Source of the DNA: Rhabdophis nuchalis
Taxonomy: Eukaryota; Chordata; Lepidosauria; Squamata; Natricidae
DNA: 64,000 nucleotides
Reading direction: 5' to 3'
Assembly (NCBI GenBank): GCA_039707465.1
Contig: CM077643.1
Location: 44,148,605-44,212,604 of the forward strand
Shown here piece by piece: positions 12,734 to 25,089 of this stretch (within the stretch, counting starts at the first letter, position 1; every line of letters begins with the position of its first letter). The notes below the pieces were generated by a model that did no database searches, was not told where the DNA came from, and saw only the letters and a program-made list of their open reading frames with translations. A program made the position numbers and the translations under genes.

Positions 12734-13729
12734 CCTTCATCTTGCTGTGGATAGACAATGGTGGTGGTGGTGGTGGTGGTGGTGATGATGATGATGATAC
12801 CAGAATCATAAGAATGCCTGGGTCACAGAAGGAAGTAGCAGCTCCTCAAGGCGGCTGATCTGGAACCTCTATTCCTTGGGCAGACAAAACAATGCAACCG
12901 ACTGCTTCTGTGCCTTATGGAAGGGGGAATCTGCATGAATCCCTTTCTCATCTCAGCTCACGTCTGCCAAAGCGCATGTTGATTTAGATTATGTTTTGGT
13001 GGCCTAGAGAGGCTGACACCGTGACCAGAATCTATTGCCGTTGCCATGGCAGCACAGGCACCACAAAAGGCTTCAGAGACCAGCTTCGGGCTGCTGATAA
13101 AACATGCCAGTTACCAAGGCGAAGCCTGCAGGAGGAAAGCTGCTCCTCTGCTTTGGTTCCTTAGTGGAGCCTGTGTAGCTCAGGATGAATTTGTGGCAGG
13201 AACACAAGCATGGAAGATGAGGGGGAGGGCCGCGTCTCCCTGTATCGTGGCATTTATTTATGGGTCTGGAGCCCTATTTTCACTGGGGGAAAGGATGCCT
13301 TGTTGAGCTTTTATGTTTATTTACGGGATTAGGACTGTCTTCCTTCTTAAGAAATGTCAAGGAATGTCAAATTAGACTCAATGAACTGAGCGTGGATGTA
13401 TTTTGATCTGGTTTTCCCAACTTGGGTTACTCCAGATTGCTTCAATTACACCAGTCAGAGACCCTTTGGCAAAATGGGCAGACATATAATGTGTTTAAAT
13501 CAATCAATCCCATACAGAGCCATCAGCATGATCAATGCTGGGTTCCCACTCTTGCAATTAAACCTTTTACACAATTTGTTGGTGTTCTCATATGTGTGTG
13601 AAACCAACCATCATATTTATGCTGGTTAATTTATTGTTACTATTTATACTTTTCTGTTTTACCCTCAGGTTACTCAACACAAGATCAAGATTCATGATAG
13701 ATAGATGATATATGATAGATAGAGAGATA

Positions 13730-13764
<35 letters not shown>

Positions 13765-14266
13765 CACACACACACACACACACAGAGAGAGACAGAGACA
13801 GAGAGACAAACAGACAGATAAAACATTATAATTTTTAGCCTCTCGGTTGATAGCCCAAGCCAGTCCTCTATGGCTTATTCAAAAGATCACAAAATAAATC
13901 CTCTTTTAGGTACAAAAAATATCTTAGCATTTCCCATATGTCTGAAGAACTACCTTCTGGGTCATTAAATGATTGGAAAAGGCAGAACTAAAAGTGTCAG
14001 TCATGTGGTTGAGGAAGTGGGTCATTCTACTCCATCATACTGCATCATATTTAATCATTCTGCCTATATTATATATCTGTCCAAGGACTTGGTTTTAGTT
14101 TCAAAGGTAGAACAAACATCCTGCTTAGTACAAGTATCATTCATGTTCCTACAGGAAATAGCAGCTGTGAGAATGAAATGGCCTTCCAGTTAGAATTAAG
14201 GGGAAAGGGTGGGTTGGAACATTAGCATTGGAATTAGTTGTTTGGGACACATCAAAGAGCTCTACG
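12734..14266. other. Gene-free sequence with microsatellites
   Basis: A GGT/GAT repeat lies at about 12760-12800, and a compound GATA, GA, CAGA, CA and GA repeat at about 13700-13825. The stretch 12830-13330 is moderately GC-rich and contains short open frames, but none resembles a known protein. Confidence 0.5.
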
Positions 14267-14521
14267 CAGGGGTGAAATCTAGCAGGTTCTGACAGGTTCT
14301 GGACAACCGGTAGCGGAAATTTTGAGTAGTTCGGAGAACCGGCAAATGCCACCTCTGGCTGGCCCTAGAGTGGAGTGGGAACGGAGATTTTGCAGTATCC
14401 TTCCCCTGGAGCGGGGTGAGAATGAGATTTTGCAGTATCCTTCTCCTGCCATACCCACCAAACCATGCCACCAAGCCACACCCACAGAACCATTAGTAAA
14501 AAAATTTGAATTTCACCCCTG
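14267..14521. mobile_element. hAT-type MITE, CAGGGGTGAAAT copy
   Basis: The ends CAGGGGTGAAAT and ATTTCACCCCTG are perfect inverted repeats. The flanks GCTCTACG and GCTCTATT agree at 6 of 8 positions. The body shares AGGTTCTGACAGGTTCTGGA and the TTTTGCAGTATCCTTC unit (twice) with the copies at 6240, 24381 and 38552. No coding capacity. Confidence 0.8.
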
Positions 14522-14692
14522 GCTCTATTGATTTGACTGGAAATTTTATACACTAAATGTGCTCACATTCATCCTTGTGCAGACAAGACTCATTTGAATT
14601 GAAGGCTGCTCCAAAATGAAGCAGAAAGCCATCCTCTTATGAAGCAATTAGCAATTCTCTAATTGAAACAATTAGCAGTTGAGTGTCTATGG

Positions 14693-14815
14693 GGAGTCTC
14701 AGTCCTCCAGGTCATGGTTGTCCCAAAGGTGTTTTTTCAAGAAGCTACTGAACTTTCTGGTTTTTCTTTGAAGACATTTCACTTCTCATCCAAGAAGCTT
14801 CTTCAAAAGCTCAAC
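14693..14815 (+). mobile_element. Penelope-like element, terminal-repeat fragment
   Basis: The text CAGGTCATGGTTGTCCCAAA, followed by TTTTTCAAGAAGCTACTGAA and GAAGACATTTCACTTCTCAT, is shared with 37516-37590 and 44033-44130, where it forms the outer arm of a Penelope-like element or its solo remnant. No coding sequence remains here. Confidence 0.6.
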
Positions 14816-14941
14816 TTACATCCATTCACTCAGTGACTGTTGAAAGTTGCAATGGGTACTGAAAAATGTGACTTTTGACCAATCTTCATACTTATGACCT
14901 TAAATTTAAATATTAAAGTTCCTGCTTTCTAAGTAGTAAGG

Positions 14942-15381
14942 CAGTGATGGCTAATCTTGTTGTCCTAGTGTGCCAAAAGTGCAAATGTGTGCGCAACAGC
15001 ATGTGCCCACACCCATAATGCAATGTGTGCGCAACCCCATCACATGACCCTTGTGCATGCATGTGTAACTCCCCTCGCGCTTCCTGCACAGGCGTGCACA
15101 ACCCCTCCTGCTGCGCCTCATTTTGGGCCTAGCAGGCCTCCCTGAAGCCTCCTGGGGCAAAAACCAAGGTGCGTGGGGAGGCGTGGTGCCGCACCCCCGC
15201 ATGACCCCCATGTGCGACCCACCCCATCCCTGTACATCTTTTAGCAGAGACCCAAAAATCACTGTCTAGCAGGAGGCATGCACACATGCATGGTGGAGCT
15301 GAGCTGGAGTGATGGCTCGCGTGCCCGCAGAGAGGGCTCCACGTGCCATATGTGGCACATATGACAGGTTCACCATCATAG
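14942..15381. mobile_element. hAT-type MITE, CAGTGATGGC family, copy 1
   Basis: The left end CAGTGATGGCTAA and the right end GGTTCACCATCATAG form an imperfect terminal inverted repeat. The interior has the family's repeated GTGTGCGCAAC and GTGCCATATGTGGCAC motifs. The flanking 8-mers TAGTAAGG and TAGTATGC agree at 6 of 8 positions. Other copies lie at 26657, 51357 and 57770, two of them with exact duplications. Confidence 0.75.
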
Positions 15382-15402
15382 TAGTATGCTCTGCATCATT
15401 GG

Positions 15403-15827
15403 CTTCTGCGGGATCGGATCCTGCCCCATATATCCCTGCGGCCAATTCACTCCCACAGAGAGGGGCTTCTCCGGGTGCCGTCCACTAGGCTATGCCAGCG
15501 GGCGACGCCCAGGGGAAGGGCTTTCTCTGTGGCAGGCCCAGCCCTCTGGAACGACCTTCCCCCCGAGATAAGAACAACTACGGACCTCCGCTCCTTCCAT
15601 CAAAAACTGAAAACACACTTTTTCTGCTTGGCCGGCCTAGGTTAGTCTTCCGTTTATTAATTGGGTTTTTAAGGGGTTTAGTTTTTTAGTATTGTGGGGT
15701 TTTAGCGCAGGGATAAATTGTTGAATTTTCTATTTTATCTATCTATATGTATTTTATGTCTGTATTTTTTAATTTCCCTGTGCACCGCTCCGAGTCCCTT
15801 TGGGGAGAGGAAGCGGTCTATAAATTA

Positions 15828-15915
<88 letters not shown>
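15403..15915 (+). mobile_element. L2-type LINE, 3' end with long (ATT)n tail
   Basis: The fragment is nearly the same as the last part of the copy at 1-1127: it begins CTGCGGGATCGGATCCTGCC, includes the final coding region in shifted frames, and ends with the terminal motif followed by about 30 ATT units (15826-15915). Same subfamily as 1-1127. Confidence 0.9.
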
Positions 15916-17496
15916 TAAGGAATCTCTAGTATCAGGACTGGAGAAGGATTTCTGCCAGAGCTTACCGAAGGCAGTGAACAGAAAATGGTTTATAGTTAGT
16001 TTGCTTGAAATAAGCAAATGAGAAAAAATGTGTTAATATTCCAGTCTTGCCCTCCAAAACATGCCGTGTATGTTATGAAAAACGATAGGGACTTAGTAAA
16101 GACTCTGGGTAGTATTACAAATAATGGATGATGTAATCAGTTAATTCGTTAGGTGCTATCAAATCTGGTCTAAATCAAAGCCACTGTATAAAGAAAATGC
16201 CTGCCATCTCATTTTTTCTCATCTCGTGTCATTGCATGTCGTCTCGTGTCATGTCATCTTATCTTTTTATTCATTTTACAAAACTTGCAAGCTGCTCCAA
16301 TTAAAGCTGACTTGGAGTAATGCAGAATTCCCATACTTATATTTATATTCAAAATTAAAACAAAAAAAAAACCCCATAACATAAACAATAATCAACAATC
16401 CAGTGGGGAAAAATATATAAAAAGTGAGAGTATAACTATAAATAATCCACAATTAAACACCATTCCTCGCCAGAAGATTCCATGTCAATGGTTTGAGGTA
16501 ATAACTATTTTTTAATGGATTGTCTAAAAGCCAGGCAGGAGGGTGGGGGTGGGGGCTTCAGATGTCTAAGGATAAACTATGTCAGAGGAAACAACAGTAA
16601 CTGAAAATGCATACTTTTGAGATCCCTGCAGCTAGTAGTCGCTGAGTAAAAAGATCCTGGAAAGATCCCATCCACTTTAAATTTCTTGGGCAGGCAGATG
16701 TTCCATAGATCTTGACCTTTCTATAGTAATCCATATTGATTGCAAAAATAGTCCAGTGATCTCCTTGCCAGCCTGTCCACTTTATCTATTTTCTTCAGTT
16801 ATTCTATTTCCCTCAATCTTACCAAACATAGTTATTTTCTAGTCAATCATCTGCTTGCATTACATGCCAAAGTAGGTGAGCCTCTACTTACTAATCATCT
16901 CAAGAGAAAAGTCAATTTTTATTTCTTCTGGGCCCAATTGATCAGTTCTTTTGGATAACCATGTACTTTTAGTAATTGTCTCAAATTTATCATTGGAACG
17001 GATTCATCATTTGAATCCATCTTTTTGCATTTATTCAGAATATTTTTGTCATAGGAATACTCTTAACCCTTATGTTATCTAAGTTTGATATTGCCTTCTT
17101 TACAAGGATTATTCTACCTTTTACTTTTCCATTGCTGTCCATCTTTACTTATTCCTGAGTCCAAGAAAACAAAGCTATTTACCACTTATCTGCCATCTTT
17201 CATTAAGTTATTGACATTGTGAGCCACAGCATATTAAGTCATAATGAAAACATGGTTAAAATGAATGTCCTAAGCACCATTTGTTATAAACTCTATATGG
17301 TTTCAAATAGTCACTGGAATTGAAATTGAAAAGAAAAAAAGGATGACCTTAACTAGGTTGATTCATTGGACCAGGTTGGGAAGAGATTAACCTGTAGAAA
17401 GTACATCCTAGAATTGATAGCACATAACCAATTTAAAAAAACCAAAATAACTGGGGTAGAGTTGGGCAGAAGGAAGGTTTGGGATAATAGTTTAGT
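15916..17496. other. Gene-free AT-rich sequence
   Basis: An impure CATCT/CGTGTCAT repeat lies at about 16205-16265 and a short A run at 16362. No gene or identifiable element was found. Confidence 0.5.
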
Positions 17497-20358
17497 TTAG
17501 TTTATTTACATTTATATCCCGCCCTTCTCCGCAAAGGACCCAGGGCGGCGCACAGGAAATTTAAAAAACATACAGAGTACAAAAATAAATACACAATTTA
17601 AAATATAAATTAAACCGTCTTATCCTATGCTAAAAACCCAATTTTAAAATACCCAATAAAACTATCTAAAAGTCCCCATGGGAGGTTAGGCTAGGCCGGC
17701 TTGTTGGAATAGGTATGTCTTTAGACATTGGCGGAAGAGGCGGAGGTCGGTGATGGTGCATAATTCGAGGGGTAGGTCGTTCCAAAGGGCTGGCCCCGCC
17801 ACAGAGAAGGCTCTTCCCCTGGGTGTCGCCAGTCGGCATTGCCCGGCCGAAGGCACCCTGAGAAGGCCCTCTCTGTGGGAGCGTATCGGTCTAAGGGATG
17901 TATGGGGCAAGAGGCGGTCTCGCAAATAACTAGGCCCCGAGCCATGGAGCGCTTTAAAGATGGTCGTCAAGACCTTGAAGCGCACCCGAAAGACCACAGG
18001 AAGCCAATGCAGCTCGCGCAGGATCGGTGTTATGTGGGAGCATCTAGTGGCTCCCATAATCACCCGCGCGGCTGCGTTTTGGACTAACTGTAGCTTTCGG
18101 GTGCACCTCAAGGGAAGCCCCATGTAGAGAGCATTACAATAATCGAGTCGGGACGTCACGAGAACTTGAGTGACTGTGCGAAGGGCAGCCCGGTCCAGTA
18201 AGGGGCGCAATTGGCGCATCAGGCGTACCTGATGAAATGCCCCTCTGGCCACGGCTGCCACATGGTCTTCCATGGACAGCCGGGGATCCAGGAGGACACC
18301 CAAATTGCGCGCCCTCTCCACGGGGGCCAGTGTTTCGCCCCCTATGGCCAGAGTTGGAATAATCTGGCTGAACCAGGGTGCCGGAAACCACAGCCACTCA
18401 GTCTTGGCAGGGTTGAGCTTGAGTTTGTTACCACCTATCCAGATCCATACGGCCTCCAAACACCGGGACAGCACTTTGACGGCATCGTTGGGGTGGTCTG
18501 GGGTGGATATGTACAACTGAGTATCATCAGCGTACAGATGGTACTCCACCCCAAAACCACGGATGATCTCACCCAGCGGCTTCATATATGTGTTGAAAAG
18601 GAGGGGCGAGAGGACCGACCCCTGAGGAACCCCACATATGAGGGGCCTCGAGGTCGACCTCTGCCCTCCCGTCAACACATATTACGACCGACCAGAGAGC
18701 TAGGACGAGAACCACCGCAAAACGGTGCCTCCCAGCCCCAACCCTCCCAGTCGGCGCAATAGGATACCATGGTCGATGGTATCAAAAGCCGCTGAGAGGT
18801 CTAATAGGACTAGGATAGAGGAATAACCTCTATCTCGTGCCCCCCAGAGATCGTCAACCAATGCGACCAATGCCGTCTCGGTACTGTGACCGGGTCGGAA
18901 GCCGGACTGGCGCGGGTCTAGATAATCAACTTCCTCCAGGTGTCGCGGAAACTGTTGGGCTACCACACTCTCAACAACCTTCACCAAAAAGTGAAGGTTG
19001 GAGACCGGACGATAGTTCTCTAATAATGCCGGGTCCAGGGATGGCTTCTTGAGGAGGGGCCTCACTACCGCCTCTTTCAAGACAGCAGGTACGGACCCCT
19101 CACTCAAAGATGCGTTGACAATGCCCTGGAGCCAGCCTCGTGTCGTCTCCCAGGATGCCAGTACAAGCCAGGAGGGACACGGGTCCAATAAACATGTGGT
19201 CGCCCTAAGTTTCCTTGACAACCTGTCCATATCCTCGGTGGTAACAAAGTCAAACTCCTCCCAAGAAGGAACCTCAAGACTAGTCTCGGGCAGTCCCACA
19301 GGACCACTGGCGATGGAGGGTAGCTCATTCCAAATCCGAGTGATTTTCTCCTGCAGATAAATCCCAAATTCCTCTGCTCGCCCTTGTAAAGGGGCTTCCC
19401 GCGGCCTCTGATGAAGGAGGGAGCGGGTCACCCCAAACAGGGCAGCAGGGCGGTTATCTGCGGATGCAATAAGGGTGGCACAGTACTCCCGTTTGGCCAC
19501 CCTAATCGCCACCAAGTAAGCCCTAATATGGGTTCTCACTAGTGTTCGGTCGGCTTCGGAGCGAGAGGATCTCCACCTGCTCTCTAGGAGTCTCTTGTGG
19601 TGCTTCATCCCCCAAAGCTCCTCAGTAAACCAGGGAGCCTGGGTGGTTCGACACCGCAACAGAGGCCGCAAGGGCGCGACTCGGTCCAAGGCCCCCGCGG
19701 CCACTAGGTCCTCAGTCGAGTCGCGAGGCAGGGTCACAGGAATTGGCCCAAGCTCCCTCTGGAATCCTTCCAGATCCATTAGAAGCCTGGGGCGGAACCA
19801 TATAGGAGTATCTGGTTCCGCCTCCCCGCGGTGAGGTGAAGCGATTAGAAAGTCTAGCCGAAGGAGAGCGTGATCTGTCCATGACAAGGGAGTGATGGCT
19901 AAATCCCCTATCCCCAGATCACAACTCCACTGTCCCGAGACAAAGATCATATCCAGCGTGTTTCCCCCCTCATGAGTAGGGCCTAAAACTACCTGGGTCA
20001 GGTCCATGGCCGTCATGGAAGCCATGAACTCCCGAGCTGCTCCAGAGGCTTCGCCCGCCGACGGCAAGTTAAAGTCCCCCATGACTACCAGTCTGGGGGT
20101 CTCAACTGCCGCCTCGGCTATCACCTCTAGGAGCTCGGGCAGGGCTGCTGTTGTATAGCGAGGAGCCAGGTATACAACTAACACGCCCAACTGCCTCCCT
20201 AGGCCCCATCTCACGCAGAGAGATTCACACCCAGTTGTCTGAGGGACTGTGGTCTCCTTCGGTTCAAGACCTTCCTTAACTATAATCGCCACTCCCCCAC
20301 CCCTCCCTAGGGCCCTAGGCTGGTGGAAGGCACGGTAACCTGGTAGGTTACCCTGCCT
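17497..20358 (-). mobile_element. L2-type LINE, 5'-truncated, minus strand
   Basis: The copy reads right to left from inside the apurinic endonuclease (about 20358) to the 3' end (CCGCCCTGGGTCC-type motif near 17550, then a TAAAC-type tail at 17497). Its text parallels the longer copy at 28259-32980. At the 5' break the similarity stops just before the codons for GYRAFHQPRALGRGGG, and unrelated sequence begins, so the 5' end is a normal LINE truncation. Confidence 0.92.
17686..20358 (-). pseudogene. L2 polyprotein (endonuclease + RT), two stops
   Basis: The frame is otherwise continuous over about 2.7 kb. The endonuclease part shows VVMGDFNLPSAGE and the RT part NYRPVSNLHFLVKVVES, LLDLSAAFDTIDH (motif A), GVPQGSVLSPLLFN (motif B) and YHLYADDTQLY (motif C, intact Tyr-Ala-Asp-Asp). 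The C-terminus runs to FQQAGLA and a stop at 17686. Two in-frame stops near 18680-18702 (a TAG where the sister copy has a Tyr codon, a TAA where it has Gln) split it just before motif B. An 18-bp deletion relative to the sister copy lies near 19698. It cannot make an intact protein. Confidence 0.9.
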
Positions 20359-21203
20359 TCCACACAGTCCACACAGTTGATTCCTACCTGAGAAATCTAA
20401 TTTGATACATGACCATGTTGTCTCTAAAAATATAGGAACCACAAGCTGATTTAACACCAGTAGAGAGGGGCCTTGATTATATCCTGGAGCTCTACTGTTA
20501 TTTTTATTAATCGAAATGTAGTTTCTCCTCCTACATACACAACATAATTTCCCCCCCCCCTCTCTCTCACACACACAGAATACTGGAGTCAGTTATATAC
20601 TATACGTGGGTGGAAATGACGTTGGAATTTGCATTGAAGGTAGGTGGAGAGAACTTTTGAAGTCATATCCAACCATAATGGGAGTAGGGAGGCACAGTTT
20701 CTTCATCAAATAAACTTAATTTTTTACATGACCACTGAATAATAGGAGATCAGAGGCTCTAAAACAAAATAATTTTAGAAGAAACTGAATTTAATTGCCC
20801 CCTTTTAAAATAAACCACTCTACAATGGGGAAGGGCTCCCCACTTCCCAGCTGTTCTAATCTTTGTTGTTGAATGTCTGTCTTCCTGAAGATGGTTGAGC
20901 AGTAGAAAGTGGTTTCATATATTACACTAAGTCAAGGCTTAATGAGCATACCTTGAATAAATTTGTATAACAAGCTCAACAAAGCTTTGCCAATATTGAT
21001 CTTAGCCATGGAAATTTGGATATTTTGGATGTTTTTGCTTACAAACAGATTATTTTCATTCTATCATTCCTTAATTTTCAGAAACACACATATATATTGT
21101 ATATATGTGAAATGTATATATTGTATATATGTGAAATGTGTACATTTGAGCAAAAGTTCATCACCAGTTGCTTGTGCAAAACACTTCACCAGACCCCTTA
21201 AGA
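20359..21203. other. Gene-free sequence
   Basis: A short CT/CA repeat lies near 20557-20577. No gene or known repeat was recognised. Confidence 0.45.
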
Positions 21204-21343
21204 CAGGGATGTCCAAACTTGGGAACTTTAAGACTTGTGGACTTCAACTCCCAGAATTCCCCAGACAGCATAGCTATGCTGGCTGGGGAATTCTGGGAGT
21301 TAAAGTCCACAAGTCTTAAAGTTCCCAAGTTTGGACATCCCTG
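21204..21343. mobile_element. hAT-type hairpin MITE, CAGGGATGTCC family
   Basis: The 140-bp element folds on itself almost completely: CAGGGATGTCCAAACTTGGG at the left mirrors CCCAAGTTTGGACATCCCTG at the right. The exact 8-bp duplication CCTTAAGA flanks it (21196-21203 and 21344-21351). The inner arms, around GACTTCAACTCCCAGAATTC, are shared with the hairpins at 2774 and 22491. Confidence 0.92.
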
Positions 21344-21944
21344 CCTTAAGATTTCATATCAGCGTTCACACAACATGCTAACATTGATTAGTGGCTGAAT
21401 ATGTTGTGAAAATCCAGCTTGTTTGCTTATGATTCAAGGCATTGTGCAACCCCAGAAAATGGATAAATTCATTAACCAGATTAAGTGTGCTGTGAGCCAG
21501 TGAATTCCTTGCTCCTTCTCTCCCAGCGCCTTATGTCCTGCAGCTCTAATTACTAGTTTATTAATAGAAGGAGAAGAGCTGGTTCTTTGGAAACAGACAA
21601 TTTGGTTATTAAATATCTCTCTCTCTCCCTATTGGGATGAATCAGGAAGGGAAGAATCAACATCCTTTATGGAGAATACTGTGAATCCTTGGTTAGAGAT
21701 CTGTAGCTATTTGCAGCACAGCTTCAAATAGTCCCAATCCTTGGCAAGAAACTGTAGTTATAAAACCAATCCCTTCCATAGATATAACAGGAATGCTTCT
21801 TCTTATGCTACTCGATGACAGTCTTAACTGCTGGACAAATCAGATTCATCTCTCCCAATTTCTGTTTGATGGGGCACATAGGCCCTGAGAGTAAAGCAAT
21901 CAGAGACACAATCTGAACAAAATCCATTCACTAGAAACAGAAGA

Positions 21945-22305
21945 GGGACATGGTGGCTCAGTGACTAAGACGCTGAGTTTGTTGATCAGAAAGGTCAGCA
22001 GTTTGACAGTTTGAATCCCTAGTGACACATAACGAGTGAACGCCTGTTACTTGTCCCAGCTTCTGCCAACCTAGCAGTTTGAAAGCACATAAAAATGCAA
22101 GTAGAAAAATAGGGACCACCTATGGTGGGAAGGTAACAGCGGTGTTTAGTCATGCCAGCCACATGACTACGGAGACATGCCGGCCACATGACCACCGAGA
22201 CATCTTTGGACAGTGCTGGCTCTTCGGCTTTGAAACGGAGATGAGCATCGCCCCCTAGAGTTGGGAACGACTAGCACATATATGTGCAAGGGGAACCTTT
22301 ACCTT
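21945..22305 (+). mobile_element. tRNA-derived SINE ending ACCTTT, with exact duplication
   Basis: An A box (TGGCTCAGTGA, near 21953) and a B box-like GTTTGAATCC (near 22009) mark a polymerase III head. The 3' end is GGGGAACCTTTACCTT. An exact 13-bp duplication, TAGAAACAGAAGA, flanks the copy at 21932-21944 and 22306-22318. A reversed 3' piece of the same family lies at 39433-39545. Confidence 0.88.
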
Positions 22306-22490
22306 TAGAAACAGAAGAAAGACTGTTTACTAGTTCAGCACAGTTTTACTGGAAAGAAATCCAGTGCATTCAGGACTCCAAACCTGGGAGAAATTCTGGA
22401 TGAGAGAAGTTTGTAAGGATTCCTAAATGCCAACTTAATTCTGGAGCCCTGAGTTTGCTCAGAACATTTTAATGGACACTTCCCTTATAT

Positions 22491-22597
22491 CAGTGTTTCT
22501 CCACCTTGGCAATTTAGAGATGCATAGACTTCAATTCCCAGAAATTTGGGCGTGGAAGTCCACGCATCTTAAAATTGCCAAAGATTGAGAAACACTG
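22491..22597. mobile_element. Hairpin MITE, CAGTGTTTCTC family (decayed)
   Basis: The ends CAGTGTTTCTCCACCTTGGC and GCCAAAGATTGAGAAACACTG are inverted repeats with several changes, and the arms include GACTTCAATTCCCAGAA. No clear 8-bp duplication remains. It belongs with the hairpin at 2774. Confidence 0.7.
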
Positions 22598-23145
22598 CGT
22601 TGCGCTATGTCTTTCCAGTAAAATACACAAATGTGTAGCAAGGCTTAATGGGATGTCAACACAATGCAGATTACTTCCTCTCTTCTCAATTAATGTGGAC
22701 TGGGCAGGACGGAGAAAAGAAGGAGAAGAGAGGAAAATTAACAGCAATAACATCGTCACTCCTAAGCGAATTGGTAGACAGATGGCCGTGGGCCTTGAAA
22801 CATCTTGTTGGAACAGACCAAATGTGGGCTCACGGATAAAAACACCAAACCCATAGCTCTATTTAATAATTTTACTGGGACTCTCCTCCCTCAAACTGGC
22901 AATAAAACAGAACACTTAAATAAGAGCTTGCGAATAACTCGGTTAAGGGCAACGAGTGAGAAAATGCTGCAGCATTCAGATCCTTGGGGAGGAAAATCTC
23001 GGCTTTTTTTTTTTTTTTTAAAGTGACATTTCTAGAGTGTGGGCAATTCTGGCTGGGATCCCAGAAATCAAAGGAGGTGATCCTTTCAGGTGCTCAGAAC
23101 AGAAACAGGGCTAGCTCCATCATTAGATAGCTCATTATGGGGCAG
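22598..23145. other. Gene-free sequence
   Basis: Short open frames occur but none resembles a known protein. A poly-T run lies at about 23006-23020. Confidence 0.45.
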
Positions 23146-23263
23146 TTATGGGAACCTCTAGGTTTTCCCATGTAACACCGCTCCTGCGCGAGCTGCATTG
23201 GCTGCCTGTCGTCTTTTGGGTGTGCTTCAAGGTGTTGGTTATCATCTTCAAAGCACTCCGTAT
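23146..23263 (+). mobile_element. L2-type LINE, internal fragment
   Basis: This piece matches the RT C-terminal region of the copy at 1-1127 (TGTAACACCGCTCCTGCGCG, GAGCTGCATTGGCTGCCTGT). It lacks the 3' end, so it is an internal remnant with both sides lost. Confidence 0.8.
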
Positions 23264-24380
23264 ATTGTGGATTGTGGTTGTGACAGGAATTGATTGACTT
23301 CATGGGCTAAAGGAGTATGGCTCAAAATAACCCAATAGCTTTCATGCCTAAGGCAGAACTAGAACTCACAGTCTCCTGGTTTCTATCTGGGTGCCTTAAC
23401 CATTAGATCAGACTAGCGCAACAGAAAACCCTATCACTTGGAGGCAAAAAAAAATGAATAGGAATATTAAGAGACAATTAAAAAAAATATTCAATTGCAT
23501 GATTGCTAGTATATGGAACAGGAAGCAATTACAGGACCAAACAGGGTCAAATAGAAGCTTTTTCTGACCAAGATTTCTCAATTTCATGTATTCTGCAGAA
23601 CTGTTGTCAGAATAATTAGATAAGAATTATGTACATTTAAGAAATGATTGGGGTTTTTTTTTCTCGTTCTGTTTGATGGGAGGAGGATACTTCCTGCTCA
23701 AATTATAGGGACATGGTTTACTCCCTGCACCTAGGATCCCCTTTAGTCATTGGTTTAGAAGGCTACAAATGAAGTCAGGATCTGATTCACACCGAGGGGC
23801 TATAGAAGGCTTGTGAATTTCATTAAGACCCTACTTTGACATATATAATTCTAGCACTGATACTCCTTCCCATCTCCAAATGCCTGACTTAATGATAAGA
23901 TAATAGTCACCACACAGAATATATTAGAATAACTTTCTCAGTGTTACTAAGCAACTGATTTAATTATAAAATGCAAAATAACCAACCCATAGCATAGGTT
24001 GGCAGCAATAATGAACTGTTAAATAACTGGTATTGCCTCCTTTAAAATGGCACTACTGAGTCAACTAAACAGAACTTCCTGGGAATTAAGGAAGTCACTT
24101 GGGTCCTGTCCTGCTTTTTCTGGGGAGCACTAAAGATCTTTCCAGATAATATCCCCCTCTGTTGATAATACTGCTGCCTATGGCATCATTCTACGGTATT
24201 ACAGTATCCATGTGGTTTCCCCATTGCAAAATTCTTGCTCCTATTCTACAAACAATTTGTCTGTTGGGGGGGGGGGGTTTACATTGCCTCTAACTCATTC
24301 ATCTCAGTTATACCTTCTCTGGTGTTCTTCTATAGATATTAGCAAGTTTTCACTAAACCTATGTGGGCTCTACGGTGCAG
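23264..24380. other. Gene-free sequence with SINE-head remnant
   Basis: About 23345-23420 resembles a reversed tRNA-SINE head (CTCCTGGTTTCT, then CCTTAACCATTAGATCA). A G run lies near 24265-24277. Nothing else was recognised. Confidence 0.45.
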
Positions 24381-24545
24381 CAGGGATGAAATCCAGCAGG
24401 TTCTGACAGGTTCTGGAGAACTGGTAGCAGAAAGTTTGAGTAGTTCAGAGAGTTGGCAAATGGCTGGCCCCAGAGTCGGGTGGGAATGGCGATTTTGCAG
24501 TATCCTTCCCCTGCCACGCCCACCAAGCCACACTCACCAAACCAC
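24381..24545. mobile_element. hAT-type MITE fragment, CAGGGATGAAAT
   Basis: The left end and body match the copies at 14267 and 38552 (AGCAGGTTCTGACAGGTTCT, TTTTGCAGTATCCTTCCCCT). The right terminal repeat is missing. GCTCTACG occurs just upstream here too (24367-24374), as at the copy at 14267. Confidence 0.65.
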
Positions 24546-24717
24546 GCTGAGAAATGTTTTCTTGTTGTTCGTGCCGTAACTGTGTTGAGGAAAGTTTTCA
24601 TGTATGGCTGTTGAAAAGAAGTTGGCCATGAGTGCCATTATGAGCAATGTTATAAATGTTATGGATTCTTTACAGGCACTTGTCATTCAGTTAGTTCGCA
24701 TTTCTTTTATGCTGCTT

Positions 24718-24718
<1 letters not shown>

Positions 24719-24776
<58 letters not shown>
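24719..24776. repeat. (GAT)n microsatellite
   Basis: About 19 GAT units in pure array. Confidence 0.95.
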
Positions 24777-24809
24777 AATGGGCTACCTCGCTATTTAGAA
24801 ATTCTAAAT

Positions 24810-25010
24810 TTACAGGACTTGAACATTCTGACTCTATAAAAAACCACCCTACTTGGAACAGCTTGTATCCTCTGACGTTACCTTAACCGTTCTTAGATCC
24901 TTGGTTAGGACTCGAGCTGTTGAGCTACTAACCAGTCCCAAAAGCTGTGAATCTCACCAAAGATTAACCACAGAATAATAACAATAACAATAACAATAAC
25001 AATAATTGCA
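24810..25010 (+). mobile_element. R4/Dong-like LINE, 3' end fragment
   Basis: The text TTGGTTAGGACTCGAGCTGT followed by TGAGCTACTAACCAGTCCC and CACCAAAGATTAACCA is repeated at 25535-25615 after the endonuclease segment described next. The tail is a run of AATAAC units (24976-25005). Confidence 0.65.
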
Positions 25011-25089
25011 ATGCATTTTTAAATGTTCAGTTGGCTGAGTTGTATGTTTTATGAATAAAGTAAATAATAATACACATTAGATTTGTGTA

